Shown: piece after piece, positions 35,084 through 43,776 of the stretch
Position numbering within the stretch: position 1 is the first letter of the stretch
How the letters are laid out: every line of letters starts with the position of its first letter
Assembly: GCF_000015765.1 (NCBI RefSeq)
Contig: NC_008942.1
Location: 186,001-250,000 of the forward strand
DNA length: 64,000 bases
Source: Methanocorpusculum labreanum Z
GTDB taxonomy: Archaea > Halobacteriota > Methanomicrobia > Methanomicrobiales > Methanocorpusculaceae
Reading direction: 5' to 3'
Made by a program: the position numbers and the translations under genes
The notes under the pieces: model-generated
Database searches by the model: none
What the model was told of the DNA's origin: nothing
Seen by the model: only the letters and a program-made list of their open reading frames with translations

Positions 35084-36040
35084 TTATGGTGTCTCGCCGT
35101 AGAGACCAGCGGCCTCTACACCACCATCTGCCCAGAGAAGTGCTCCAAGAGCTCCGATCCTTCCTTTTCCGTTTGCACTGTCGATAAAGGTGATGCCGAG
35201 TTTTTCTGCCTCGGTTACTGCCTCTTCGCGTGTCAGCAGTTCGGTCTTTACTCTCTTTGCATATGCTGAGTCCGGAAGACGGATGCCGGCAAAATAGCAG
35301 ATGCCTGTTGTTTTACTCATCGTTTTTTCTTCGATGAACGCTTTGACGAATGCAATAAGCTCGGCCTTTTTTTCCGGCTTTACTGCGAAGGTGATCACTG
35401 AACCTGTACAGTTGGTGGTCTTTTCAGGGGCTTTCGGGTTGAGCTGGATGATCCGCATTCCAAGGAAGGTGGCTCCGTCGATAGAACAGGCTTCGCCGCA
35501 TTTCAACGCAAGGACCCAGGTTGCTCCTCCTTCTTTCGTATCGGTATCATCTATTCCGAAAGTGATCTTCTCATATTTCGGCAGAATAATAGTGCTTCTG
35601 CAGATTCGTGCACCGCCAACTTTCAGATCTTCTTCACTCGCATATTCTGTTCTGAGGACACCGGGAGCCTGAGATAAACAGGCAGCGACCCCTACTCCTG
35701 CTCCTGCTGCTCCTGCCCAGGAGGTTCGTACTTCATTTCCCTCTACAACAACTGCTTCAAGTGCTTGTCCCCCGAGTTCCGTATCCGAGGGTCCAAAGCT
35801 GATGGGATACGAGCCGATTTTTGCGATCATCGTCATTGAGGTTCCTTCGGTTTTTGCAGAGATGAGTGCCCCTTTCGCTCTTCTCCGGTTCATATGATCC
35901 CATTCGATAGGGCCTCTTGCATGACATTGTTCATGTATTTCGGCAATGCCGTTTTTTTCATCGGTCATTACAAGGAGTCGGTGACAGAACATCGGTCCAA
36001 ATTTTTCTTTTATCTGATCTGGGGTTAATGTGATTGTCAT
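35084..36040 (-). CDS. Methanogenesis marker protein 11 paralogue
   Basis: 318 residues from the ATG at 36040 (MTITLTPDQIKEKFG); the 24 codons upstream are not a plausible start. Same architecture as the protein at 28.2 kb: a glycine-rich AGAAGAGVGVAACLSQ block, then ITFGIDDTDTKEGGATWVLALKCGEA, and a C-terminal GRIGALGALLWADGG. Function unknown. Convergent with aksF with a 4-base gap. The leader holds GTTAACGAAAAT, as in front of the other copy. Which of the two is the canonical marker protein I cannot decide firmly; the first fits slightly better. Confidence 0.75.
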   Translation of the reverse strand: MTITLTPDQIKEKFGPMFCHRLLVMTDEKNGIAEIHEQCHARGPIEWDHMNRRRAKGALISAKTEGTSMTMIAKIGSYPISFGPSDTELGGQALEAVVVEGNEVRTSWAGAAGAGVGVAACLSQAPGVLRTEYASEEDLKVGGARICRSTIILPKYEKITFGIDDTDTKEGGATWVLALKCGEACSIDGATFLGMRIIQLNPKAPEKTTNCTGSVITFAVKPEKKAELIAFVKAFIEEKTMSKTTGICYFAGIRLPDSAYAKRVKTELLTREEAVTEAEKLGITFIDSANGKGRIGALGALLWADGGVEAAGLYGETP

Positions 36041-36499
36041 ATTTTTTGATACCAGAATTTTCGTTAACAGAAAGATCGGTCGTATGAGTATAAGATATGT
36101 TCGATGTGACACGCCTTATAAATCACCCACTGATATTAACAAGCATTGGATAAACAAAGATGGTTGATATCGCTTTGGCTTTAATCATATTCAGAAATAT
36201 GTTGTCCGTTGAAAAAACGCGCATAAATTGGCCTTTAACTCAAAAGAAGCTTGAATAATTGATTGTTTCCTTAACCTCCTTTAATTTGAAGGGATATACG
36301 CGGACGTTATTTTGATCAATATTTGTGGGTTATTTCATTCATACACCATTAACAATACGTTATAAGTAAATTATTATATTTTATTGCTGGAATTTTAAGC
36401 TGAAATTGAGCTTCTTTCTATTGAGAACCTTTATCTATCATCTTACTCAAACCATATCAGTAATTGATTTCGATCGATATAGGCTGGTGCATATAAGCA
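36041..36499. other. AT-rich divergent intergenic region upstream of the fwd-hdr cluster
   Basis: 459 bases without a convincing gene. On the minus side: the GTTAACGAAAAT element (36057-36068) and TATA-like sequences (TTTATAAG near 36116-36123, CTTATACTC near 36087) for the MMP11 paralogue. On the plus side: a TATA-like run near 36366-36382 that would give a leader of about 95 bases for fwdG. A 32-codon frame (36160-36258) has no ribosome-binding site. Confidence 0.55.
36057..36068 (-). promoter_or_regulatory. GTTAACGAAAAT element, second copy
   Basis: Minus-strand 12-mer ending 16 bases before the ATG of the MMP11 paralogue. It matches 11 of 12 bases of the element in the leader of the MMP11-aks operon (28124-28135). 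Confidence 0.45.
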
Positions 36500-36781
36500 A
36501 TGGCATTTGCAATGCATATTAACATGGAGCGATGTACCGGTTGTAACAATTGTGTGGTCGCATGTCCCGTGAACGCACTCGAGCTCAACACAGTAGATCC
36601 GGCAACGACCGATAAGATCTACCTCGTCGTTGACGGCAAGGCTAAAATCCTTGACGTGAAACACGAGCTCTGTGCGGGCTGCGGTGTGTGTGTAGAAGCA
36701 TGTCCGTACAACGTTATTCGACTGGTAGGACCGCAGGAAGGAGCCACTGCAGCAAAAGCTGTAGTTGGAGTCCACCACTAA
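36500..36781 (+). CDS. fwdG: FwdG-type 2[4Fe-4S] ferredoxin subunit
   Basis: 93 residues with two ferredoxin motifs: CTGCNNCVVACP near 12-23 and CAGCGVCVEACP near 55-66. Small electron-carrier subunit of formylmethanofuran dehydrogenase, feeding low-potential electrons to the FwdB active site. The assignment to FwdG rather than a free ferredoxin comes from fwdF immediately downstream (22-base gap) and the fwd genes later in the cluster. First gene of the cluster, after a long AT-rich leader. Confidence 0.8.
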   Translation: MAFAMHINMERCTGCNNCVVACPVNALELNTVDPATTDKIYLVVDGKAKILDVKHELCAGCGVCVEACPYNVIRLVGPQEGATAAKAVVGVHH

Positions 36782-36803
36782 AAAAATTGGAGAGGATTAA
36801 TAC

Positions 36804-37967
36804 ATGGCAATGAGCACAATGTATCCAAAATTCTCCACGAAGACTGATGGAGACAACGTCATTATGGAGCAGAAGCTCCTCGCGAAAGTTTCCCACCTCG
36901 TGTTGAAAAAGAATGTATGTACCGGGTGTGGTATTTGTTCTGAAGCATGTCCAAAAGAGGCAATTGTCCTTGGACTTGTAGGAGCAGTCCGCCGTGGTGC
37001 AGTGACTACCGAAGCACCGATCTCAGTAGATCCGGCAAAGTGTTCTTACTGTGGTGTGTGTGTTATTTTATGTCCGTTCAATGCTCTTGGATTAGAGATT
37101 GACGGTGAACCGAGTCTGCCTATTCTTGAACAGGAAGGTTTCCCGCAGTATGATATTACTGCTGAGATCGACGAGTCCAAGTGTAACCGCTGTACTGTCT
37201 GCCATGAGGTCTGTCCAAACGATGCAATCATCCGTGATGTTCCGACCTTTGAAGGTGTGGATGCTGCAGATGGTAAGAAGCGTCAGGCAGCCCTTACCGG
37301 AAAGACAACCTTCGTGGTTGACAAAGAAAAGTGTACCGTCTGTGGTATCTGTGCGGCACTCTGCCCGGCACTTTCCGTAGACCGTGTTCCATTCAACGCT
37401 GAGACGGTTAAATCCCTCGGTGACATTGTCTGGGATGAAAAACTCTGTAACGCTTGTCAGGTCTGTGCCCTTGCATGCCCAACTGAGGCAATCAAGGTTG
37501 ACCGCGTTGTTGAGTCCAACAAACTTCCAGGCAAAGTAACCATTGATATTGACAACTGCTGCACCTGTGCATGGTGTGAGAACACCTGCCCAACCGAAGC
37601 AGTCACCATCAAGAAGTTCTTCGATGGAGAAATCAGCTTCAACGCAGAAAAATGCCCGGCTGGCTGTTCGACCTGTATCGAAGTGTGCCCGTGCAAAGCA
37701 ATTTATCTGCCCTCCCCTGCCTCTGCTGTAGGTATGAAGAAGGAGAAGGAAGCAGTTATCGCTGTCAGCAAGGAACTCTGTATTTACTGTGGTGCCTGTG
37801 TCAATGCATGCCCGTCAGAAGATGTTATCACTCTTAAGAGAACCGCGATCAGAGTCAAAGGACCCGAGACCGATCTCTTCAAGAAGATCGCAGACAAACT
37901 CTACGTCCCCAGAACCTCCAAAGTACGTGAGGCATCAGGTCACGTTGAAGTAAAAGAACTGGAGTGA
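36804..37967 (+). CDS. fwdF: FwdF polyferredoxin
   Basis: 387 residues containing eight C-x2-C-x2-C-x3-C type motifs spread over the whole length (for example CTGCGICSEACP, CSYCGVCVILCP, CNRCTVCHEVCP, CTVCGICAALCP, CNACQVCALACP, CTCAWCENTCP, a variant CPAGCSTCIEVCP and CIYCGACVNACP). That is enough for eight [4Fe-4S] clusters, as in the known FwdF. It forms the electron wire between electron donors (here probably HdrA) and the FwdB site. Good ribosome-binding site (GGAGAGG). Six bases before hdrC. Confidence 0.9.
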   Translation: MAMSTMYPKFSTKTDGDNVIMEQKLLAKVSHLVLKKNVCTGCGICSEACPKEAIVLGLVGAVRRGAVTTEAPISVDPAKCSYCGVCVILCPFNALGLEIDGEPSLPILEQEGFPQYDITAEIDESKCNRCTVCHEVCPNDAIIRDVPTFEGVDAADGKKRQAALTGKTTFVVDKEKCTVCGICAALCPALSVDRVPFNAETVKSLGDIVWDEKLCNACQVCALACPTEAIKVDRVVESNKLPGKVTIDIDNCCTCAWCENTCPTEAVTIKKFFDGEISFNAEKCPAGCSTCIEVCPCKAIYLPSPASAVGMKKEKEAVIAVSKELCIYCGACVNACPSEDVITLKRTAIRVKGPETDLFKKIADKLYVPRTSKVREASGHVEVKELE

Positions 37968-37973
37968 ACCAAT

Positions 37974-38558
37974 ATGACTAGTGCAAAAGCATACAAAGAT
38001 GCTGCCCTCGCAGCACGCCTCTCTGACCGGTACTACCGTCCAAAGCAGGACAGCGACCCGTCGTTCACTGCCGAAGTTGAAAAGATCGGAGGAACCGAAG
38101 CTCACATCTGTTACCAATGCGGAACCTGTACAGGATCCTGCCCATCAGGTGCAAGAAGCACTTACCGGATCAGAAATTTCATGCGCAGAGTCAATCTCGG
38201 TATGAGAGATGTTTGTCTCAACGACCCGGATCTCTGGCTGTGTACAACCTGTTATACCTGTTCTGACCGCTGCCCAAGAAATCTCATCCCGACCGATGTT
38301 ATCATGGCAATGAGAAATATTGCAGCAAGACAGGGCATCGTTCCTAAAAACTTCCTTGCAACGGTGAACTTCATCTACAACACTGGTCACGGTGTTCCAA
38401 ACAGTGATGCAAACCGTGCAGCCCGTGTCAAGTTAGGTCTTGAAGCCGAGCCGGAAACCACCTGCAAATATCCCGAATATATTCCGGCAATCCGGAAAAT
38501 CCTCGAGGCATATGGAACCAAGCAGCTCGCAGATAAAGTCCTTGCGGAGGGTCAGTAA
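37974..38558 (+). CDS. hdrC: Heterodisulfide reductase subunit C
   Basis: 194 residues. Two [4Fe-4S] motifs: CYQCGTCTGSCPSG near 44-57 and CTTCYTCSDRCPRN near 86-99. HdrC passes electrons from HdrA to the HdrB active site in the soluble HdrABC complex. Soluble type, with no membrane anchor like HdrE partners. It ends three bases before hdrB and sits between fwdF and hdrB. Confidence 0.93.
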   Translation: MTSAKAYKDAALAARLSDRYYRPKQDSDPSFTAEVEKIGGTEAHICYQCGTCTGSCPSGARSTYRIRNFMRRVNLGMRDVCLNDPDLWLCTTCYTCSDRCPRNLIPTDVIMAMRNIAARQGIVPKNFLATVNFIYNTGHGVPNSDANRAARVKLGLEAEPETTCKYPEYIPAIRKILEAYGTKQLADKVLAEGQ

Positions 38559-38560
38559 TT

Positions 38561-39487
38561 ATGTCACACGAGACGCACAAATACGCATTCTTCCTCGGAT
38601 GCATTGCTCCGAACCGGTATCCCGGTATCGAGGCATCTGCTATCCGTACCGGTAAGAATCTCGGTATTGAGCTTGTTCCGTTAAAGGGAGCATCTTGCTG
38701 TCCGGCACCTGGAGCATTCGGGTCCATTGACCTCAATGTCTGGTATGCAATGGCTGCAAGAAACCTCATCTTAGCAGAACAGATGAATATGGATATCGCC
38801 CTCATTTGTAACGGCTGTTACAAATCCATCTGGGAAGTCAACCACAAACTGAAGCACAACGATGAACTCCGTGACTCAGTCAACGAAGTCTTAAAGGAAG
38901 TTGATATGGAGTACAAAGGTACTACCAACGTCTACCACCTCGCTGAGCTTTACTACAATGATGATGTTTGCGGTCTTGACAAACTCAGAGACAGCGTCAA
39001 CACACCCCTCACCGGCGTGAAGGTTGCCTGCCACTACGGCTGCCACTTACTCAAACCTGCAAAGGACCGTGAGTTTGCCGGAGGAGCTATCGGCGATTCC
39101 GAACACCCGATGTGGTTCGAAGAACTCGTGGACGCTCTTGGTGCAGAGGCAGTTGAATACCGCAATAAGATGCAGTGCTGTGGTGCAGGCGGAGGAGTCC
39201 GCGGATATGATATCGCTCACGCTCTTGATATCACCAACGAAAAGCTCACCAATATGGCTGCTGTCGGTGCTGATGCAATTGTCGACACATGTCCGTTCTG
39301 CCAGCTGCAGTTCGACCGCGGTCAGTTTGAAATTGGCCAGAAGTTTGGTATTGAGTGGAGTATTCCGGTTCTTCACTTCTGTGAAATGCTCGGTCTTGCA
39401 CAGGGCATGACTCCGAATGAACTTGGTCTTGACCTTCACCAGATTTCTTGTCAGCCATTCCTTGACAAACTGAAGGGAGGACAGTAA
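38561..39487 (+). CDS. hdrB: Heterodisulfide reductase subunit B
   Basis: 308 residues. Two CCG domains: the first with GASCCPAPGAFG near 45 and the second with MQCCGAGGGVRG near 205, plus partner cysteines (LICNGCYKS, CHYGCHLL, DTCPFCQL). They hold the two noncubane [4Fe-4S] clusters that reduce the CoM-S-S-CoB heterodisulfide. Begins with HKYAFFLGCIAPNRYPGIE, typical for HdrB. Cytosolic. Ends one base before hdrA. Confidence 0.95.
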   Translation: MSHETHKYAFFLGCIAPNRYPGIEASAIRTGKNLGIELVPLKGASCCPAPGAFGSIDLNVWYAMAARNLILAEQMNMDIALICNGCYKSIWEVNHKLKHNDELRDSVNEVLKEVDMEYKGTTNVYHLAELYYNDDVCGLDKLRDSVNTPLTGVKVACHYGCHLLKPAKDREFAGGAIGDSEHPMWFEELVDALGAEAVEYRNKMQCCGAGGGVRGYDIAHALDITNEKLTNMAAVGADAIVDTCPFCQLQFDRGQFEIGQKFGIEWSIPVLHFCEMLGLAQGMTPNELGLDLHQISCQPFLDKLKGGQ

Positions 39488-39488
39488 T

Positions 39489-41528
39489 ATGGCATATACA
39501 GGTAAAAAAGAGGCATCAACTCCTACAGCTGAAGAACCAAGAATCGGTGTCTTCATCTGCCACTGTGGTACCAACATCGCAGGTTCTCTGGACGTTCCTG
39601 CAGTAAAGGAATATGCTGAAACCATTCCTCACGTCGTTGTTGCTCAGAACTATGCATACATGTGTTCGACCCCGGGTCAGAACATGATCAAAGAAGCAAT
39701 CGAGCAGTACCACCTTACAGGTATCGTTGTTGCAGCATGTACTCCCCGTCTCCACGAACAGACCTTCAGAACTGCCACTGCAAACGGTGGTCTGAATCAG
39801 TTCAGATTCGAGATGGCCAACATTCGTGACCAGGGCTCATGGGTCCACATGCACGACTGGGAAGGCGGAACGGAAAAAGCAAAAGATGCAGTCCGTATCG
39901 CTGTTGCCAAAGCAACAAAACTCGAAGACCTTTATCCGATGGCAGTACCGGTTGAACACCGTGCATTAGTCGTTGGTGCAGGTATCGGCGGTATTCAGGC
40001 ATCCATGGATCTTGCCGCAGCCGGTATCGAGACCTACTTAATTGAGAAGGAACCGACAATCGGTGGTCGCATGTCCCAGCTTGACAAGACCTTCCCGACC
40101 CTTGACTGTTCTCAGTGCATTCTGTCTCCGAAAATGGCAGAGGCCGGCAGAACGCCGAACATCAAACTCTACACTCTCGCTGAAGTCGAGAACGTAGAAG
40201 GATACATCGGTAACTTCGACGTAACCATCCGCCGCCACGCCCGTGGTGTGCTGACCCCAACAGAAGCCGCTGCAAAAGGCATTGTTGGTGGAGGATGTAC
40301 CGGATGTGGTGACTGTGCAACTGTGTGTCCAGTCGTTAAACCCAACACCTGGGAATTTGGAATGTCACCTCGCAAGGCGATCTACATCCAGCACGCACAG
40401 GTTGTTCCGCTCATCTACACCATCGACTTCGATGCATGTGTGAAATGCGGTCTCTGTATTACTGCCTGCGGAACCAAGAAAGCCATCGACCTTGAAATGG
40501 AAGATGAACTCTTCACGATCAAAGTTGGAACCGTCATCATTGCAACCGGTTACGAAACCTTCCCGATCGAGCAGAAGAGAGAGTGGGGTTACAAACTCTA
40601 CGACAACGTCATCACCTCTCTTGAGTTCGAGCGTCTGATTTGTGCATCCGGTCCAACAATTGGTCACCTTGTCCGTCCTTCCGACGGTGAGACCCCGATG
40701 TCTGTCGCGTTCGTCCTTTGTGCAGGTTCCCGAGACAACACTGGTATCGGCAAGCCGTACTGTTCCAGATTCTGCTGCATGTACTCGCTGAAGCACGCTC
40801 ACCAGGTCATCGAAAAGATCCCCGGTTGTAAAGCATACATCTTCTACATGGACATCCGTTCCTTCGGTAAGGCATACGAGGAGTTCTACTACCGTATCCA
40901 GCACGAAGGTGCCAAGTTCATCCGTGGACGTGTTGCCATGATTCAGGAACTTCCCAACAAGAACCTCCTGGTCATCGCTGAAGACACGCTCCTTGGTATG
41001 CCTGTTGAGATCGAAGTTGATCTTGTTGTCCTTGCAGCTGCTATTCAGCCGACTGCAGAAACGGAAATCGTCCGCAGACACTTCGGTGTTTCGTGCTCGA
41101 TTGACAAATGGCTCCTTGAGGCCCACCCGAAGCTGAACCCCTGTGGAACCACCACCGCTGGTGTGTACCTTGCAGGTGTCTGTCAGGGTCCAAAAGACAT
41201 TCCAGATACCGTAGCCCAGGCAGAAGGTGCCGCATCTGCAGCATCCATCCCAATCCACGCAGGTCAGGTCGAACTTGAGCCTTACTATGCTCAGTGTATG
41301 CAGGATATCTGTGCAGGCTGTGGTATGTGTACTAACCAGTGTCCATACTCTGCTCTGTCCATGACTATCGTTGATGGCAGAACGGTTATGGAAGTAACTG
41401 CAGCAAAGTGTAAAGGCTGTGGTACCTGTGGTGGTTTCTGCCCAGGCGGTGCAATCAAGATGCAGCACTTTACGAGCCCCCAGATTCTGGCTCAGATTGA
41501 TGCATTCTTCCTTGGAGGTGAACAGTAA
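39489..41528 (+). CDS. hdrA: Heterodisulfide reductase subunit A (electron-bifurcating flavoprotein)
   Basis: 679 residues. N-terminal domain with FICHCGTNIAGSLD, then an FAD-binding domain starting VVGAGIGGIQASMDLA near 160 with IGGRMSQLDKTFPTLDCSQCILSPKM. Four ferredoxin-type motifs lie near 270, 314, 609 and 640. The FAD bifurcates electrons from H2 or formate (through MvhD) to ferredoxin and to HdrBC. Cys, not selenocysteine, occupies the DCSQC position. Its stop overlaps the mvhD start (TAATG). Confidence 0.96.
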   Translation: MAYTGKKEASTPTAEEPRIGVFICHCGTNIAGSLDVPAVKEYAETIPHVVVAQNYAYMCSTPGQNMIKEAIEQYHLTGIVVAACTPRLHEQTFRTATANGGLNQFRFEMANIRDQGSWVHMHDWEGGTEKAKDAVRIAVAKATKLEDLYPMAVPVEHRALVVGAGIGGIQASMDLAAAGIETYLIEKEPTIGGRMSQLDKTFPTLDCSQCILSPKMAEAGRTPNIKLYTLAEVENVEGYIGNFDVTIRRHARGVLTPTEAAAKGIVGGGCTGCGDCATVCPVVKPNTWEFGMSPRKAIYIQHAQVVPLIYTIDFDACVKCGLCITACGTKKAIDLEMEDELFTIKVGTVIIATGYETFPIEQKREWGYKLYDNVITSLEFERLICASGPTIGHLVRPSDGETPMSVAFVLCAGSRDNTGIGKPYCSRFCCMYSLKHAHQVIEKIPGCKAYIFYMDIRSFGKAYEEFYYRIQHEGAKFIRGRVAMIQELPNKNLLVIAEDTLLGMPVEIEVDLVVLAAAIQPTAETEIVRRHFGVSCSIDKWLLEAHPKLNPCGTTTAGVYLAGVCQGPKDIPDTVAQAEGAASAASIPIHAGQVELEPYYAQCMQDICAGCGMCTNQCPYSALSMTIVDGRTVMEVTAAKCKGCGTCGGFCPGGAIKMQHFTSPQILAQIDAFFLGGEQ

Positions 41529-41956
41529 TGTCTGATGAGTGGAAACCAAAGATTATCGGTATCATCTGCAACTGGTGTTCATATGCCGGAGCAGACGGTG
41601 CTGGATCAGCCCGTACCCAGTATCCTCCTGACATCAGAATTGTCCGTGTCATGTGTACTGGTCGTATCGACACCCTGTTTGTTCTGAAAGCTTTCGCTGA
41701 CGGAGCAGACGGTGTTCTCGTGTCCGGCTGTCACTTTGGTGACTGCCACTACCTTGCAGGAAACTTCAAGGCAGCAAAGAGAATGTTCCTTGTAAAGAGT
41801 ATTCTCAACAACATGGGTATCGAACACAGGCGCTTCCGTATGACCTTCGTGTCAGCATCGGAAGGTGCAAAGTGGGCAGTCGTAATTACCGACGTGATTA
41901 ATACTATCAAAGAGATTGGTCCGAGCCCCATCGCGGAGTTTAACAAAAGGAGCTAA
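41528..41956 (+). CDS. mvhD: MvhD-type iron-sulfur subunit (hydrogenase/FDH to Hdr adaptor)
   Basis: 142 residues. Conserved cysteines in CNWCSYAGADGAG, MCTGRIDT and VSGCHFGDCHY bind a [2Fe-2S] cluster. MvhD links HdrA to a partner, the F420-non-reducing hydrogenase MvhAG or formate dehydrogenase FdhAB. Neither partner gene is in this cluster, so the electron donor cannot be read here. Followed two bases after its stop by a strong hairpin and a T run. Confidence 0.92.
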   Translation: MSDEWKPKIIGIICNWCSYAGADGAGSARTQYPPDIRIVRVMCTGRIDTLFVLKAFADGADGVLVSGCHFGDCHYLAGNFKAAKRMFLVKSILNNMGIEHRRFRMTFVSASEGAKWAVVITDVINTIKEIGPSPIAEFNKRS

Positions 41957-41957
41957 T

Positions 41958-42007
41958 GTGTGGGCAAAGATAATTTAATGAAAAATTATCTCCACACGTA
42001 TCTTTTT
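41958..42007 (+). terminator. Intra-operon hairpin between mvhD and fwdD
   Basis: GTGTGG (41958-41963) pairs with CCACAC (41992-41997). After a 4-base bulge, AGATAATTT (41968-41976) pairs with AAATTATCT (41983-41991) around a 6-base loop. TCTTTTT follows (42001-42007). It lies directly after the mvhD stop, inside an otherwise tight gene string, so it may be a partial terminator, an RNA-processing site or a stability element separating the hdr and fwd parts. A TATA-like GAATATAATA at 42021-42030 could restart transcription. Confidence 0.6.
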
Positions 42008-42045
42008 GGCAAACTCAGCAGAATATAATAGGAGCACATGAGTTT

Positions 42046-42441
42046 ATGAACACGATTACTCTGAATCTGATCACCGGAAGGACGATCCAGCAGGGTGTTT
42101 CCATGGAGTCCGGAAAAGAAAAGACTGACTACATGAAAGCCTGCGGAATCATCGAACTGGATCCTTCAGATATCAAAAAACTCGGCATCTGGAAAAATAC
42201 CAATGTCCGCGTTACCAGCGAGTATGGTAGTATTATCGTCAAAGCCATCGAGGCAACTCAGGGTCCCCACCCGGGAATCGGATGGATTCCAATGGGTCCC
42301 TGGGCCAACATGGTAGTTGATATCAATACCTACTCCACAGGAATGCCGACATTCAAAGGTACCAAAGTTACCGTTGAACCTGCAGAAAATGAGACGGTTC
42401 TCGACTCATTATCTGTCGTTCTTAAAGCATGTGGACAGTAA
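42046..42441 (+). CDS. fwdD: Formylmethanofuran dehydrogenase subunit D
   Basis: 131 residues, molybdopterin-dinucleotide-binding beta-barrel domain that in related oxidoreductases is the C-terminal part of the catalytic chain. Here it is split off and pairs with FwdB. Visible: LNLITGRTIQQGV, VRVTSEYGSIIVKA and GIGWIPMGPWANMV. GGAG lies 11 bases before the ATG. First gene after the hairpin; 13 bases before fwdB. Confidence 0.92.
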   Translation: MNTITLNLITGRTIQQGVSMESGKEKTDYMKACGIIELDPSDIKKLGIWKNTNVRVTSEYGSIIVKAIEATQGPHPGIGWIPMGPWANMVVDINTYSTGMPTFKGTKVTVEPAENETVLDSLSVVLKACGQ

Positions 42442-42454
42442 GAGGTGTAAAACT

Positions 42455-43771
42455 ATGTCAAAACTGGTTACTGATGTAATCTGCCCGTTCTGTGGAACGC
42501 TTTGCGACGACCTTGAAGTCGAAGTAAGCGATGACGGAAAACAAATCCTGGAGGTTCGCAATGCATGCGCAATTGGAGCCACCAAATTCCTTCACTCACA
42601 GGCATCGGACAGAATTATCCGCCCCCGCATGAAACAGGATGATGGGACTTGGAAAGATATCAGCTACGCAGAAGCAGCAAAATATACTGCAAAAATCCTC
42701 TGCGAAGCAAAGAAACCGTTAATGTACGGTTGGTCCTCAACATCCTGCGAAGCACAGGCGACCGGTCACATGATCGCAGAACAGGTTGGAGGTATTGTTG
42801 ATAATACCGCAACCGTCTGCCATGGACCATCTCTGATTGCAGTCCACGATGTGGGTATCCCGTCATGTACACTTGGTGAAGTTAAGAACCGTGCTGATCG
42901 CATCGTCTTTTGGGGATGCAACCCGGCACATGCTCACCCCCGTCACATGTCCAGATACTCGATTTTCCCGAGAGGTTATTTCACGGGAAAAGGATCCAAG
43001 AGCAGAAAAATTATTGTTGTTGATCCCCGCCCGACCGACACAGCATCCCTTGCTGACTATCACATCCAGATCGAACAGGGTCGCGACTACGAACTGCTTG
43101 ACGCACTTCGTGTAGCCTTTAAAAACGGCCCTCTGCCGGATGTTGTTGCAGGCGTTCCCAAAGACAAGATCTATGAAGTAGCCCGTCTCTTAAAGAGCGG
43201 AAGATTTGTTACGATCTTCTTCGGAATGGGTGTCACCCACTCCCTTGGTAAGAACCACAACATTGATGAAGCAATCGCGGTTACCCGCGATTTGAACGAA
43301 TACACCAAAGCATCCATCATTCCAATGCGTGGCCACTATAATGTGACCGGCTCTGGTCAGGTGCTTGGCTGGCAGTTCGGCTTCCCGTTCTGTGTTGACT
43401 TATCCCGCGGCTTCGCCCGGTACAATCCGGGAGAAACAAGTTCGAACGATCTCCTTCTCCGAAATGAAGTTGATGCATGCTTCGTTCTTGGTAGTGATCC
43501 GGGATCCCACTTCCCCAACAAATCCGTTCAGGAAATCTACAAACTCCCGTCAGTATGTATCGATCCGCATATTACCCCGACCGCAGCCGTCTCCAAGTGC
43601 CACGTTCCAGTAGCATTTGTTGGGGTTGAAGTTGGCGGTTCCTGCTATCGTATGGACAACGTCCCAATCGAATCAAGAAAGGTCGTTGACCCGCCGGCAG
43701 GTATGCTTACCGATGATGAGTTCCTGAAACTTGTTCTGGCAGAAGTAATGACAATTAAAGGAGCTGCATAA
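42455..43771 (+). CDS. fwdB: Formylmethanofuran dehydrogenase catalytic subunit B
   Basis: 438 residues from the ATG at 42455 (MSKLVTDVICPFCGTLC). N-terminal cluster cysteines C10, C13, C17 and C38 bind a [4Fe-4S] cluster. The molybdenum or tungsten bis-pterin site reduces CO2 to formate, which is then passed to FwdA. Cys98 in STSCEAQ is at the position I take to be the metal-ligand Cys (Sec in some methanogens); VDPRPTDTA and MRGHYNVTGSG are cofactor-binding blocks. Mo versus W form not decidable. Ends five bases before fwdA. Confidence 0.94.
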   Translation: MSKLVTDVICPFCGTLCDDLEVEVSDDGKQILEVRNACAIGATKFLHSQASDRIIRPRMKQDDGTWKDISYAEAAKYTAKILCEAKKPLMYGWSSTSCEAQATGHMIAEQVGGIVDNTATVCHGPSLIAVHDVGIPSCTLGEVKNRADRIVFWGCNPAHAHPRHMSRYSIFPRGYFTGKGSKSRKIIVVDPRPTDTASLADYHIQIEQGRDYELLDALRVAFKNGPLPDVVAGVPKDKIYEVARLLKSGRFVTIFFGMGVTHSLGKNHNIDEAIAVTRDLNEYTKASIIPMRGHYNVTGSGQVLGWQFGFPFCVDLSRGFARYNPGETSSNDLLLRNEVDACFVLGSDPGSHFPNKSVQEIYKLPSVCIDPHITPTAAVSKCHVPVAFVGVEVGGSCYRMDNVPIESRKVVDPPAGMLTDDEFLKLVLAEVMTIKGAA

Positions 43772-43776
43772 GAACC

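Noticed and set aside
36160-36258. 32-codon frame (MVDIALALIIF...) in the fwd upstream region
   Set aside because: No ribosome-binding site and AT-driven composition; cannot be separated from chance without conservation data.
40365-41549. 394-codon minus-strand open frame in hdrA
   Set aside because: Shadow of hdrA; Cys/Thr/Val-rich and without any domain.
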